NCBI RefSeq assembly: GCF_002210435.1
Contig: NZ_MZMV01000014.1
Span: 62,001 to 126,000, forward strand
DNA: 64,000 nucleotides
Source of the DNA: Micromonospora wenchangensis
GTDB taxonomy: Bacteria; Actinomycetota; Actinomycetes; Mycobacteriales; Micromonosporaceae
Direction: 5' to 3'
Under the pieces are notes generated by a model. It was given only the letters and a program-made list of their open reading frames with translations. It was not told where the DNA came from and searched no databases. A program made the position numbers and the translations under genes. Positions 26,046-35,133 of the stretch are shown one piece after another (positions within the stretch are counted from its first letter, which is position 1; the number at the start of each line of letters is the position of its first letter).

Positions 26046-26527
26046 TCAGGCGGACAGCAGCACCTCGGACCGGCTGCCGAGGCCGCCCATGATCACCGAT
26101 CCGTAGCCGGTCACGTCGCCGAAGGTCAGTACCCGGGTGACCGGACGGCGGGAACACCACAATCACCCGTCTGCTGACCAAGGCATGCCAAATTTCTGCC
26201 GGCGCGGGTGTGAATCGGCGCGCGGCCTGAAACACGTCCTGGGCCGGTTCGCCCCTGCTGATTGCTGCGACGGCACCGATGAGCACTTCCGGCGAGACGA
26301 TCAACACGGCCCTTCGACGTGGTTGTCCGAGGTCATCCGGCGGCCACCGTTGCGATGGCATTCACAGCCGGCGGGATCATGGCCGGCTGTGTGAGGGATG
26401 GGCTGGCTGACGGGGACGCGTGGGCGGTCAAGGCGGACCTCGGATCGGCGGGGGCGCTGGTGCGGCAGCCAGCGAGGAGGACGGTGCCGAGCAGGCCTAC
26501 CGCCAGGTGAGCAGGGAGCCGGGGTGG
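26046..26527 (-). pseudogene. Frameshifted lipoprotein gene
   Basis: Pieces of one protein appear in several minus frames. The 5' part encodes LAVGLLGTVLLAGCRTSAP, a lipoprotein signal peptide with lipobox LAGC, but has no usable start. The middle frame gives VLIVSPEVLIGAVAAISRG; the last frame gives TRVLTFGDVTGYGSVIMGG and stops at 26046. Start loss plus at least two shifts indicate a dead gene. Function unknown. Confidence 0.55.
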
Positions 26528-26558
26528 CCATCACGGTGACGGGGTTCCCTCCTGATGG

Positions 26559-27236
26559 TTAGCGGTAGGTGGCGGTGGCGAGGTCGCCGACTGCGGCGTC
26601 GACGGCGGCGGTGATGTCGCGGACAGGGCGCAGGTGTTGGTGGGCGATGGCGCGCAGGTGGGTGGTGATGACGGTGGTGTTGTCCGGGAGGAAGAGGTGA
26701 GGGGTGAGGTGCAGGGCGACCACGAGTCCGGCGAGGGCGGCGGTGTGGTTGTCGGGTTGTTCGCGGCCGTCGGCGAGGTAGCGGAGTCGGGCGCGGGCGA
26801 TGACGGGCCATAGGGTTTGGGTGGGCAGGTAGGTGTCGGCGCGGATGAGTCCGGCGAGTCGGCGGCGGCTGGTGTGTCGCAGGATCCCTGCGGCGTGCAG
26901 GCCGGCGCGGGTGCGTTCATAAAGGTCGTCGGCGAACCCGCGTAGCCAGTGGCGCAGGGGTGGGGCGGGTCGGGTGTGGCGGAGGCTGATGAGGGCGGTG
27001 TCGGCGATGAGGTCGCCGACGGGCCGGTCGATGTGCATCTTGACCCTCTGCTCGCCGGCAGGGTGGTCGTCGTTGTCGAGGATGGTTCGGCCGGCGAGGA
27101 CGAGGTCGATGAGGACAGCGCCGGCGAGGCCGAGGGCCAGGGCTTGGCGGTGGATGTGGGGTTGGCCGGTGTCGTCGTTGTGGGCGAGCAGGTACAGCTC
27201 GTCGCGTAGCGGCAGCCCGGGGACCGGAGTGGTCAT
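26559..27236 (-). CDS. GPP34 (GOLPH3/VPS74-like) family protein
   Basis: A 225-residue protein with the GPP34 opening LPLRDELYLLAHNDDTGQPHI, then LGLAGAVLIDLVLAGRI-like helices and a late VVALHLTPHLFLPDN segment. Eukaryotic GOLPH3 binds phosphatidylinositol 4-phosphate; the many actinobacterial members are uncharacterised, with roles in secondary metabolism or membrane binding proposed. The start overlaps the acetamidase gene by 4 bp, so it is the third gene of the permease, acetamidase, GPP34 operon. Confidence 0.8.
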   Translation of the reverse strand: MTTPVPGLPLRDELYLLAHNDDTGQPHIHRQALALGLAGAVLIDLVLAGRTILDNDDHPAGEQRVKMHIDRPVGDLIADTALISLRHTRPAPPLRHWLRGFADDLYERTRAGLHAAGILRHTSRRRLAGLIRADTYLPTQTLWPVIARARLRYLADGREQPDNHTAALAGLVVALHLTPHLFLPDNTTVITTHLRAIAHQHLRPVRDITAAVDAAVGDLATATYR

Positions 27237-28249
27237 GGCCGTTCCTGGGTGAGGTGGCGGAGCCGGGCGTGGACGCCCTGGTAGGCGGGCTGGGGGCGGG
27301 GGAGGTGGGTTTTGTCGATGGCGGCCAGAATCGTGTAGTTGGGGTCGCAGACGTTGCCGATCGGTGCCCGGCCGGCCTGGGAGATGAGTTGGTAGGCGTC
27401 GAGCGTGTCCAGACGGCACAGGTCGGCGGTCCAGGTGGTGAGGTCCTGGTGGGCGATGCGGTAGGCGTCTTCGAGCGGTCGGGCGCAGCCGACGGACATG
27501 AGGGCGGTGTCGGTTTCCAGCCGCGGCCAGGTGGTGGGCAGGTCACCCTTGATGACGTCGACGGCGAGGGTGGTGACGGTGGCGATCTCCACGGCGACGC
27601 CGCAGGCTTCGCCGTGTCCTTGGCGGGCGTGTCCGTCGCCCAGGGCGAGGAGAGCACCGTGGACGTTGACGCCGAGGTAGAGGGTGGTGCCGGCGCGGAG
27701 TTCGGGGGTGTCGAGGTTTCCGCCGTGCTGGTCCGGGACGATCGTGGCCCGGGCTTCCATCGCGGCGGGGGCGACGCCGATCGTGCCGATCATCGGGTCC
27801 AGCGGAAGGTCAACGCTGTGGTCGCTGGTGGTTGCCCGGTACCGCACGATCCCGGCCGACGGGTCGATGTCGTAGACCCATACGCGTTCGTCGAGGGGTG
27901 GTTGGAGGGTGGTGGTGTGCGGGGTCGAGGTCAGCGCCCCGAAGTAGGGGAACGTCGCGGACACGCCCCAGTTGCGGGCGGGTTCGATCGCGGCGATGTG
28001 GACGGCCAGGGTGTCACCGGGCTCGGCGTCCTCGATGAAGAACGGTCCCGACACCGGATTCAGGTACGGCATCGGGCACACCTGCGCAGGCAGATCCGCC
28101 GGTCCGCGTACCCGACCGCCGAAGCAGTCCTCGGTGTGCACGGTGAACACGTCACCGGAGCGCACGTGCGCCACCGGGATCCGGCCGCCGAAGGTGTAGG
28201 CCAGTTCGTCACGCGCCGGCCGATAGGTGAAGTGGCTGCGGTCAGACAT
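27233..28249 (-). CDS. Acetamidase/formamidase family protein
   Basis: A 338-residue protein of the FmdA/AmdA family: SGDVFTVHTEDCFGGRV, NPVSGPFFIEDAEPGDTLAVHI, then GTIGVAPA and HGGNLDTPELRAGTTLYLGVNVHGALLALGDGHARQG with the acidic and His residues that form the metal/amide site. It would hydrolyse a small amide to ammonia and a carboxylate in the cytoplasm. The start is 5 bp after the permease stop, so the pair plausibly imports and degrades an amide or amino-acid derivative. Substrate not predictable from sequence. Confidence 0.87.
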   Translation of the reverse strand: MSDRSHFTYRPARDELAYTFGGRIPVAHVRSGDVFTVHTEDCFGGRVRGPADLPAQVCPMPYLNPVSGPFFIEDAEPGDTLAVHIAAIEPARNWGVSATFPYFGALTSTPHTTTLQPPLDERVWVYDIDPSAGIVRYRATTSDHSVDLPLDPMIGTIGVAPAAMEARATIVPDQHGGNLDTPELRAGTTLYLGVNVHGALLALGDGHARQGHGEACGVAVEIATVTTLAVDVIKGDLPTTWPRLETDTALMSVGCARPLEDAYRIAHQDLTTWTADLCRLDTLDAYQLISQAGRAPIGNVCDPNYTILAAIDKTHLPRPQPAYQGVHARLRHLTQERP

Positions 28250-28254
28250 CGTGC

Positions 28255-29661
28255 TCACACCCGCTCTGGGCTGCGGCCGGTCGGCTGCGCCTCGGTCATG
28301 CCCGACAGGGCGGGTCGGCGGCCGGTGGCGTAGAGGCCGGCGAGGACGAGGACGCCGAGGGCCAGCCACGCCAGGCCGAGACGCTGCGCGGCGATGTTGG
28401 CGTTCACCACCACCCACGCCAGGACCGCGAAGCCGACCGCAGGCATGAGCAGATGAGCCCACCAGTTCCCGCTGCGTCGGCGGATCAGATGGTGCACGAC
28501 GACGGAGACGTGCAGGACCAGGAACGCGACCATCGCCCCGAAATTGATCAGCGACGACAGCAGGGCGATCCCGTCCGCCCGCGTCGCCATGTACAGGCCG
28601 AGTGCGAGGGACACCGCGCCGGTGAGCAATGTGGCGTTGATCGGCACGCTGCGGCGCACCGACACCTTCGCCAGGAACGTCGGCAGTTGCCGGTCGCGGG
28701 CCATCGCGTACAGCAGCCGGGACGTGGCCACCTGCGCGACCATCGAGTTCGGCAGGCCCCACGCGATCGCCGTCGCCACCGCGCACACCGTCGCCAGCCC
28801 ACTCCCGCCGGCGACCGCAGCGGCGTCGTAGAACGCCGTGCCATTCACGTCGCCATCCGCGAGCAACGCGTCGGGACGGGGTACCAGCATCGCGGCCAGC
28901 CACGTCTGCGCGATGAACAACACCCCGGCCAGGACGAGGACGGCGGCCATCGCCCGGCCGATCTGCCGGGTGCCGTCACGCGTCTCCTCCGCCAGCATGC
29001 TGATGCCGTCGAAGCCCAGGAAGGACAACACCGCGATCGACACCGCACCCGCCACCAGGGACCAGGTGAACGTGTCGGGGTTGTAGAACGCGTCCCAACT
29101 GAACCGGCCCCTGCCCGAGGCCATTGCCCAGCCGGCGACGGCCAGGAAGACCGCCAGGACGATCAGCTCGCCGACCAGCATCACCCTGGTCACCATCGCG
29201 GTCATCCGGATACCGACCGAGTTGACGACCGTGTTGACCCCGACGAACCCCAGCAGCCACAACCACACCGGCACCGCCGGCACCGCCGCGTGCATCGCCA
29301 CCGACGCCACCAGATACAGCAACCCCGGCACGAGCACGTAGTCCAGCAGGATCACCCAACCGGCCAGGAACCCGACCGGCGCGCTGATCCCCCGACCCGC
29401 GTAGTTGTAGACGCTGCCGCTCATGGGGAACGCCTTCACCATCTGCGCGTACGAGAACGCGGTGAACACCAGAGCCACCACACCCACCGCGTACGCCAGA
29501 GCCACCATCCCGCCCGAGCCGGCGTAGACGCTGCCGAAGATCGCCATCGGCGCGATCGGCACCATGTACACCAAGCCATACGCGACCAGGTCCCGGAACC
29601 GCAGCCTCCGGGCCAACTCCTGGCGGTAGCCGTAGCGCGCCAATTCCTCCTGTAGCTGCAT
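28255..29661 (-). CDS. APC-family amino-acid/amine permease
   Basis: A 468-residue polytopic membrane protein with about 12 hydrophobic helices. It starts after a short basic N-terminus (RRLRFRDLVAYGLVYMVPIAPMAIFGSVY) and contains GLVYMVPIAPM and ALSFLGFDGISMLAEETRDG, typical of APC transporters. It is the first gene of the permease, acetamidase, GPP34 operon. The start ATG 29659-29661 sits ~115 bp downstream of a strong inverted-repeat operator that recurs at the lanthipeptide cluster. Confidence 0.88.
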   Translation of the reverse strand: MQLQEELARYGYRQELARRLRFRDLVAYGLVYMVPIAPMAIFGSVYAGSGGMVALAYAVGVVALVFTAFSYAQMVKAFPMSGSVYNYAGRGISAPVGFLAGWVILLDYVLVPGLLYLVASVAMHAAVPAVPVWLWLLGFVGVNTVVNSVGIRMTAMVTRVMLVGELIVLAVFLAVAGWAMASGRGRFSWDAFYNPDTFTWSLVAGAVSIAVLSFLGFDGISMLAEETRDGTRQIGRAMAAVLVLAGVLFIAQTWLAAMLVPRPDALLADGDVNGTAFYDAAAVAGGSGLATVCAVATAIAWGLPNSMVAQVATSRLLYAMARDRQLPTFLAKVSVRRSVPINATLLTGAVSLALGLYMATRADGIALLSSLINFGAMVAFLVLHVSVVVHHLIRRRSGNWWAHLLMPAVGFAVLAWVVVNANIAAQRLGLAWLALGVLVLAGLYATGRRPALSGMTEAQPTGRSPERV

Positions 29662-29776
29662 CGGGCCCTTCCAATGAGGTCGTAATGGGGGAACGGAACA
29701 CTCATCGCCGCACCACCCGTGAAGGCTTATCGCTCCGAATGGTGGCTCGCCTCGAATGGCCTGGTCGATACCGGAT

Positions 29777-29802
29777 ATGCGGACAAGGATTGTTGTCCGC
29801 AT
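29777..29802. promoter_or_regulatory. Inverted-repeat operator, copy 1
   Basis: ATGCGGACAA (29777-29786) and TTGTCCGCAT (29793-29802) are exact complements around a 6-bp spacer. The site lies in the divergent region between the permease operon and the S9 peptidase gene. A near-identical site is at 33331-33357. It probably binds the dimeric XRE-TPR regulator encoded between the two sites (inference). Confidence 0.65.
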
Positions 29803-30013
29803 CGACTCTGCCTCGAGAGCGCGAAATAGGAGGGCGGGCAGTTCCCGAGGGGGAACATCGAGCGGCAGGGACAGGCCGTTCGGGCGTAGAGTCGGTCATC
29901 TGAGCACTCGCGGTGCCTGCAGGTCCGAGACCAGCCGCCGGCCTTGGCGATGCCCGGACCGGTTGGCGAGCCGGCCGTAGTCCGGCCTGCTGGGAGTTGT
30001 TCGAGGAGGACAC

Positions 30014-31846
30014 GTGAGGGTGGCGGACAGGACCGCTGAAGTGTCGGTCGATGACGCCGTCCGCGCCTCGGTGAGCTACGACCAGCTACGTGCCGGTGAC
30101 GACGGCGTGTATTGGCTGGAGACCCGCCCCGACGCGGAGCAGGGGACGACGGTGACGGGCTGGCGGGCAAGCGATGGCAAGCGTGATGTCAGTCCGAAGA
30201 ACTTCGATGTCGGCAGCGGAGTGCACGCGTACGGGGGCGGATCGTTCGTTGTCGCCGAGGGAACGTTGTGGTGCGTCGGCGGAGATCGCCTTTACCGGAG
30301 GCACCGGGATGGCGACGAACTCGAATTGGTCGGTCACGGGTGCTTCGGTGATCTGACGATCGGTGACGGCGAGTTGCTGGCCGTGCGGGAGTCGGAGCAG
30401 GGTGACCAGCTCGTGGCGGTGCCCCTCACTGGCGCTCCGCGGATGCGGACTCTGGTCTCGTCCCCGGCGTTTCTCGGCGCGCCTCGGCCAGGCCCGGGTC
30501 GGTTGGCTTGGACCGCTTGGATCGAGCACGACATGCCGTGGGATGCCTGCGAGGTGTGGACCGCCGCCTATTCGCCGCACGGTGAGGTCGAGAATCCCGT
30601 GAAGCTGGCCGGTGGTCCGGGGGAATCGGCGGTGGAGCCGCGATGGGGACCCGACGGAGCGTTGTACTTCGTGTCGGACCGCAGTGGTTGGTGGAACCTC
30701 TACCGGTGGGACGGCCTCACGGTGGAGGCGGTGGCACCGATCGCGGGCGAATGCGCTGCGGAGCCCTGGGAGTTGGGCTACGCGTCGTACGGCTTCCTCG
30801 ACGACGGTCGGATCGTCGCGGTTGTGCAGGAGGGGCCGCGACACCGCCTTGTCGTCATCGAGCCCGACGGCACTGTCCGTCCGGTCGACCTGCCGTACAC
30901 GTCGATCAAGCCGTACCTCGCCCTCCGAGGGACGACGGTGGCGTTGATCGGTTCGTCGCCGACCGCAGCCCCGCAGGTCGCACTCGTAGACGTGGCTAAT
31001 ATCGATCCCCCTCAGGTGGAGGTGCTCGCCAGCCCGGAGCATGCCGCGCTCGACGGCGTGCGGGTATCCACGCCGACGGAGCTCCGCGTACGGGTGGCCG
31101 GTGGCCGGGAGGTCATTGCCCTGGTGTACGCGCCGACGAACTCGACTGCGGACTGGCTCGCACCAGTGATCGTTCGCGCGCATCCCGGGCCTACCGCCTC
31201 GTGTCTGCTGCGCCTGGACTGGCAGGCGCAGTTCTTCACCAGTCGCGGGTTCGCCATCGTTGACGTCGACTACCTGGGTAGCACCGGGTACGGCCGGACG
31301 TTCCGGGAGTCGCTCTACGGACGGTGGGGCCTGGACGACGTCGACGACTGCGCTGCTGTGGCGGTGCACCTGCTATCGGCGGGGCGGGCGTTGCCGGGGC
31401 AGGTGTTCATCCGCGGTGCCAGCGCCGGCGGATACACCGCTCTGCACGCGGTGGCACAGGACGGCCCGTTCGCCGCCGCCACCGCCGTGTCGGCGATCGT
31501 GGATCCCGACCGGTGGGCGCAGACGGTGCCCCGGTTCCAGCAGGCGCACGCGATGCGGCTACGCGGGGGTGCCGGTGCGGTCCGTGCCGCCGAGATCCAA
31601 CGCCCGGTGCTGCTCATCCACGGCACCGCCGACGAGGTGGCCGAAGCCGATGATGTGCAAAAACTCGCCGAGGAGTTGACGTCTCTCGGCATGGCACCCA
31701 GGATGTTGCTTCTTCCTGATGTCGGCCACTATGTGGCGTCGTCCCGTCGAGCGGGCGCGGCGTTGGAGGCAGAACTGGCCCACTACCGCTCCGTGCTGGC
31801 GGATGCCGCCAACGATCAACAGGGGTTACACAGCGGCCAGCGGTAG
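30014..31846 (+). CDS. S9-family prolyl-oligopeptidase-like serine peptidase
   Basis: A 610-residue protein. The N-terminal ~350 residues look like a beta-propeller (repeated DGALYFVSDRSGWWNLYRW-type strands). The C-terminal alpha/beta-hydrolase has nucleophile Ser in GASAGGYTALH, Asp in GTADEVAEADD, and His in DVGHYVASS. Relatives are dipeptidyl or acylaminoacyl peptidases; no secretion signal is visible, so it is probably cytoplasmic. The GTG start follows GAGGAGG. Its 3' end overlaps the convergent XRE-TPR gene by 21 bp. A role in trimming the lanthipeptide leader is possible but unproven. Confidence 0.88.
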   Translation: MRVADRTAEVSVDDAVRASVSYDQLRAGDDGVYWLETRPDAEQGTTVTGWRASDGKRDVSPKNFDVGSGVHAYGGGSFVVAEGTLWCVGGDRLYRRHRDGDELELVGHGCFGDLTIGDGELLAVRESEQGDQLVAVPLTGAPRMRTLVSSPAFLGAPRPGPGRLAWTAWIEHDMPWDACEVWTAAYSPHGEVENPVKLAGGPGESAVEPRWGPDGALYFVSDRSGWWNLYRWDGLTVEAVAPIAGECAAEPWELGYASYGFLDDGRIVAVVQEGPRHRLVVIEPDGTVRPVDLPYTSIKPYLALRGTTVALIGSSPTAAPQVALVDVANIDPPQVEVLASPEHAALDGVRVSTPTELRVRVAGGREVIALVYAPTNSTADWLAPVIVRAHPGPTASCLLRLDWQAQFFTSRGFAIVDVDYLGSTGYGRTFRESLYGRWGLDDVDDCAAVAVHLLSAGRALPGQVFIRGASAGGYTALHAVAQDGPFAAATAVSAIVDPDRWAQTVPRFQQAHAMRLRGGAGAVRAAEIQRPVLLIHGTADEVAEADDVQKLAEELTSLGMAPRMLLLPDVGHYVASSRRAGAALEAELAHYRSVLADAANDQQGLHSGQR

Positions 31847-33199
31847 CCGATGATGCACGTACTCGCCGAACTCGCGAACCTCCGGCTTGCACCGGTAGGG
31901 CTCGAGGTCGACCTGTACCTCGACGATGCGCTGCAGGCAGCGGTGTGAAGAGGTTCGTGCGGCGTGGTCGACTGCCTCGCGTGCGGTGGCGCAGGCCTCG
32001 TCGAGGCGTCCGGCGGCGACCAGCGAAGAGGCCAGGAGAGCCGTGTCAATGGCGAGTCGTCGGACATGAGTGGGGCTCAGAGCGGTGAGAGCGTCGCCCA
32101 GGTGCCGTTGGGTCTGCTGCGGCTGACCCAGGTCATGGAAGCAGTGGGCGATCTCGTCGGCGAGATACGCCGCATCGAAGTACCGGATCCAGGCCGGCTC
32201 GTCCTCGGGCTTGCTGCGGGCCAGCTGCTTCTCCGCGGTGTCGAGGTGAAGCAGACAGTCGCCCTCGCGCCCGAGGCGGGCGTGCGTCCGCGCCACCACC
32301 GCGTGCAGCGTGGCTGCCACTGCGGGCGTCAACAGCGCTTCGCTTCCTCTTACCGCCGTCAACGCCATCCTTCGTGCCGGTTCGGGGTGGCCGCAGTGCA
32401 GGGCGAGATGGCCGATGTTCACGGCGAGCAGGTAGCTGCCGTACAAGCGGTCGCCAGCGGCTTCCGTCAGACGAAGAGCACGAAGGTAGCGGCGCTGGGC
32501 GAGGCCATGGGCACCGGTGTCGACCGCCTGGTACCCGCAGAGCTCGAAGAACCCCGCCGCCAGGGTGTAGAGGTGCCGACCGACCGCCTCCGAGGCCGGC
32601 GGGCTGGCCAGTAGCCGGTTCAGCTCGCGTTCGACGTACCGCTGCACCTGGGCGTGGACTTGTCCGGCACCGTGGGTGTGATCCAACTGGCGGAACATCG
32701 CCAGGGCGGCCTCGGCGGAGTCTAGATCCTCTTCGCAGACCTGATCAGGTGAGCCGGCTCGGCCGGTCACGGACAGACCGGGTCCCGCTGAGGCGTTCAG
32801 CCAGTCCAGCGCGGCGCGGTCAAGAACGCCGGGTTGGAAGGGGACACGGACGACCATGTCCGCCACCCCGGGCATCTCCTCCCCTTGGGCGGCCAGCAGG
32901 GCGCCGGCGCGGGTAGGACCGCTCGGAAGAGTCGCCCGCCCACGTTCTTCCTCAAGAAGCGGTAGCAGGCGGACCAACGCCCCACCGGCCGCCAATGCCC
33001 TGTCGCATGCTTCAACGAACTCCCGGGACGGGAAACGGTCCGCTGTCTCGACCCGACGCACGAGATCAGAGCTGAACCGGATCATCGCGCCGAGACGCGC
33101 CTGTGAGAGCTTGGCCTGCTCCCGTAGCCGACGCAGCTCGGCACCGAAGAAGTGGCGCTCAGACAGGGACGGCTGGAGCGTCCGCGGGGTCTGGCCCAT
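31826..33199 (-). CDS. XRE regulator with TPR-like C-terminus
   Basis: A 457-residue protein. An XRE HTH lies at ~20-75 (LRRLREQAKLSQARLGAMIRFSSDLVRRVETADRFP). From ~150 there is a long helical array with TPR character (YLRALRLTEAAGDRLYGSYLLAVNIGHLAL, LDEACATAREAVDHAA). Such proteins are often regulators near actinobacterial peptide-biosynthesis genes and may sense a small molecule or peptide through the TPRs. I chose the ATG at 33199 (MGQTPRTLQ) rather than open sequence upstream. It is divergent from the FxLD cluster, with an inverted-repeat operator in between. Confidence 0.8.
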   Translation of the reverse strand: MGQTPRTLQPSLSERHFFGAELRRLREQAKLSQARLGAMIRFSSDLVRRVETADRFPSREFVEACDRALAAGGALVRLLPLLEEERGRATLPSGPTRAGALLAAQGEEMPGVADMVVRVPFQPGVLDRAALDWLNASAGPGLSVTGRAGSPDQVCEEDLDSAEAALAMFRQLDHTHGAGQVHAQVQRYVERELNRLLASPPASEAVGRHLYTLAAGFFELCGYQAVDTGAHGLAQRRYLRALRLTEAAGDRLYGSYLLAVNIGHLALHCGHPEPARRMALTAVRGSEALLTPAVAATLHAVVARTHARLGREGDCLLHLDTAEKQLARSKPEDEPAWIRYFDAAYLADEIAHCFHDLGQPQQTQRHLGDALTALSPTHVRRLAIDTALLASSLVAAGRLDEACATAREAVDHAARTSSHRCLQRIVEVQVDLEPYRCKPEVREFGEYVHHRLPLAAV

Positions 33200-33330
33200 A
33201 GCACCGCCTCCTCTGGCTGCTTGCACCACCATGGCGGTGAGCAGCATGGATATCGCGCACATAGGGTCACTCAGTGTTCAGCGCGGCGCAACCAAGAACA
33301 CCGAGACGGGATAGATGCAGGAGTGGCGTA

Positions 33331-33357
33331 CATGCGGACAACCGCGTCGTCCGCATG
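33331..33357. promoter_or_regulatory. Inverted-repeat operator, copy 2
   Basis: CATGCGGAC (33331-33339) pairs exactly with GTCCGCATG (33349-33357) across 9 bp. Aligned to the site at 29777-29802, the outer ATGCGGACAA and GTCCGCAT are shared and only the centre differs by one base in length. It lies ~130 bp upstream of the XRE-TPR start and ~300 bp upstream of the lanthipeptide methyltransferase gene. Confidence 0.65.
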
Positions 33358-33655
33358 GTGGGCATTCACTCCACGGGCTCGACGCGCGAGTGTGGAGACG
33401 GGCCGGGCTACTCGTCAGATCCGTCCCGAACTCGAACGAGCACGGGATGTCGCAGTGGAGCAGGAGACCGTTCCGCCCGTGATCCTGATGCACCGCGCCA
33501 GCAGGACGGAACCCTCGACCGGCACTACATCGACTTCGGACTCCCCGGCGACTTGGCGAGTCCAGCGGCTTGACGCCCTGTTGAGCCCGACGAGAGCGGA
33601 ACGGCGGGCCATCCGATCGGGAGGCCCTGATGGCAATGCGAAGGAGAACGGCCGA

Positions 33656-34897
33656 ATGAGTGTCGACACGGCGAACGGCGAGGACCTGCACACCGCGATG
33701 GTCGATCAGCTCGTCTCTGATCATGCCGAGAAGGGCCTGGTCATGCGGCCCGAGGTGGAGGCGGCGCTACGGTCCGTGCCCCGCCATCTCTTCACGCCGG
33801 ATGCCGCGTTGGCAGAGGCGTACCGGGCCGACCAAGCCGTGGTGACCAAGCGGATCGGCGACGAGGCGGTCAGTTCGGTGTCGGCGCCGTGGCTCATCGC
33901 CGAGATGCTCGGTCAGGCCGCCGACGCCATCGACGGCGGGCTGGCCGGCCGGCACGTCCTGGAGATCGGCTCCGGCGGATACAACGCGGCGCTGCTGCGC
34001 GAGCTGGTCGGCCCGTCGGGATCCGTCACGACCGTGGACATCGACCGCGAGGTGACCGACCGGGCCACCGCCTGCCTCACCGCTGCGGGTTACGACGACG
34101 TGGTCGTGGTGTGCGCCGATGCCGAGCAACCGGTCAATCCGGGCCGCCGATACGACCTGATCATCGTCACGGTCGGCGCCTGGGACATTCCACCGGCCTG
34201 GACCGCGCAGCTCGCCGAGAACGGAACGCTGGTCGTACCGCTACGGACGTTCGGGATGACCCGCTCGTGGGCGATGCGTCGGACCGGGGACCGGCTGGTC
34301 AGTCACAGCCAGCGGTTGTGCGGGTTCGTGTCGATGCAGGGCGCCGGGGCACATGAGGTGCGGTACGTCGACGTCGCTGACGGGGTTCACCTGCGGCTGG
34401 ACGAGGACCAGAAGGTCGACCGCCATGCCGTCGGTGCGCTGTTGGCGCAGCCGAAGACGCAGGCATGGGCCGGGGTGAGCCTGCCCCCTCGTACCGTCCT
34501 GGCCGACCTCGACCTGTGGCTGGCGTCCCGCATCACCGATGCGGGACAGCAGTTCGTCGTTCTCACGGCTCAGCAGGAGGCCGTCGATGCAGGTGTCGTC
34601 GCCCCGGCATGGCGCTTCGGCACGCCGGCCGCCCTCGACAACAGCGCGCTCTGCTACCGCTCGACGCTGCGCTGGAACGACGACGACATGTTCGACCTCG
34701 GCGCCTGTGCACATGGGCCCGACGCCGCGTCGGCGACCGGTCGGATGGTCGGACAGATGCGCGCGTGGCTGGATTCGGGCAGCCCGTCACCGGTGCTGCA
34801 CGTCCTGCCCGCTGGTACTCCCGACGGCGACCTGCCGGCCGGGACAGTGCTGGACAAGCGGCACAGCCGCTTCGTCCTCACCCTCACCCCCGCATAG
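33656..34897 (+). CDS. FxLD-system O-methyltransferase (PCMT-like)
   Basis: A 413-residue protein. The first ~210 residues match protein-L-isoaspartate O-methyltransferases: VPRHLFTPDAALAEAYR, AVSSVSAPWLIAEML, and the SAM motif VLEIGSGGYNAALLREL. The C-terminal half is specific to the methyltransferases found with FxLD lanthipeptides. It should methylate an Asp carboxylate in the precursor, which in related LanS-type systems leads through a succinimide to isoaspartate. ATG 33656 has AAGGAG upstream. It is the first gene of the cluster, 12 bp before the precursor gene. Confidence 0.87.
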   Translation: MSVDTANGEDLHTAMVDQLVSDHAEKGLVMRPEVEAALRSVPRHLFTPDAALAEAYRADQAVVTKRIGDEAVSSVSAPWLIAEMLGQAADAIDGGLAGRHVLEIGSGGYNAALLRELVGPSGSVTTVDIDREVTDRATACLTAAGYDDVVVVCADAEQPVNPGRRYDLIIVTVGAWDIPPAWTAQLAENGTLVVPLRTFGMTRSWAMRRTGDRLVSHSQRLCGFVSMQGAGAHEVRYVDVADGVHLRLDEDQKVDRHAVGALLAQPKTQAWAGVSLPPRTVLADLDLWLASRITDAGQQFVVLTAQQEAVDAGVVAPAWRFGTPAALDNSALCYRSTLRWNDDDMFDLGACAHGPDAASATGRMVGQMRAWLDSGSPSPVLHVLPAGTPDGDLPAGTVLDKRHSRFVLTLTPA

Positions 34898-34909
34898 AAG
34901 GGAACGCAC

Positions 34910-35065
34910 ATGAACGATACCGACACCTCGGAGTTCGCCCTGGACGTCAGCCTGGTCGACGCCGGCCCCACCGCAGGCGGCTACGCCACCGCCACCGACG
35001 ACGGGTGCGGCTCCGGCAACACCGGCTCCAACGCCTGCACCACGAAGTGCGACGGCGGCAACTGA
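34910..35065 (+). CDS. FxLD-family lanthipeptide precursor
   Basis: A 51-residue peptide between the methyltransferase and LanB genes. The leader carries the diagnostic FALD (residues 9-12) followed by VSLVDAGPTAGGY. The putative core from ~25 has Cys33, Cys43 and Cys47 with Thr27, Thr29, Ser35, Thr38, Ser40, Thr44 and Thr45 as dehydration sites. Two Asp-Gly pairs (31-32 and 48-49) are candidate targets for the PCMT-like enzyme. Ring pattern and cleavage site cannot be read from sequence; a leader end near the Gly-Gly at 23-24 is possible. GGGAACG precedes the ATG. A terminator-like hairpin follows. Confidence 0.9.
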   Translation: MNDTDTSEFALDVSLVDAGPTAGGYATATDDGCGSGNTGSNACTTKCDGGN

Positions 35066-35086
35066 CCCTTCCGTTTCTCTCACGAT

Positions 35087-35115
35087 CGGGCCCGGCGTCG
35101 CGTGCGCCGGGCCCG
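35087..35115. terminator. 11-bp stem-loop between precursor and LanB genes
   Basis: CGGGCCCGGCG (35087-35097), 7-nt loop, exact complement (35105-35115). An attenuator here would keep precursor transcript above biosynthetic-enzyme transcript, a common arrangement in RiPP clusters. Confidence 0.65.
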
Positions 35116-35133
35116 TCGATTCGGTGGTGCATC

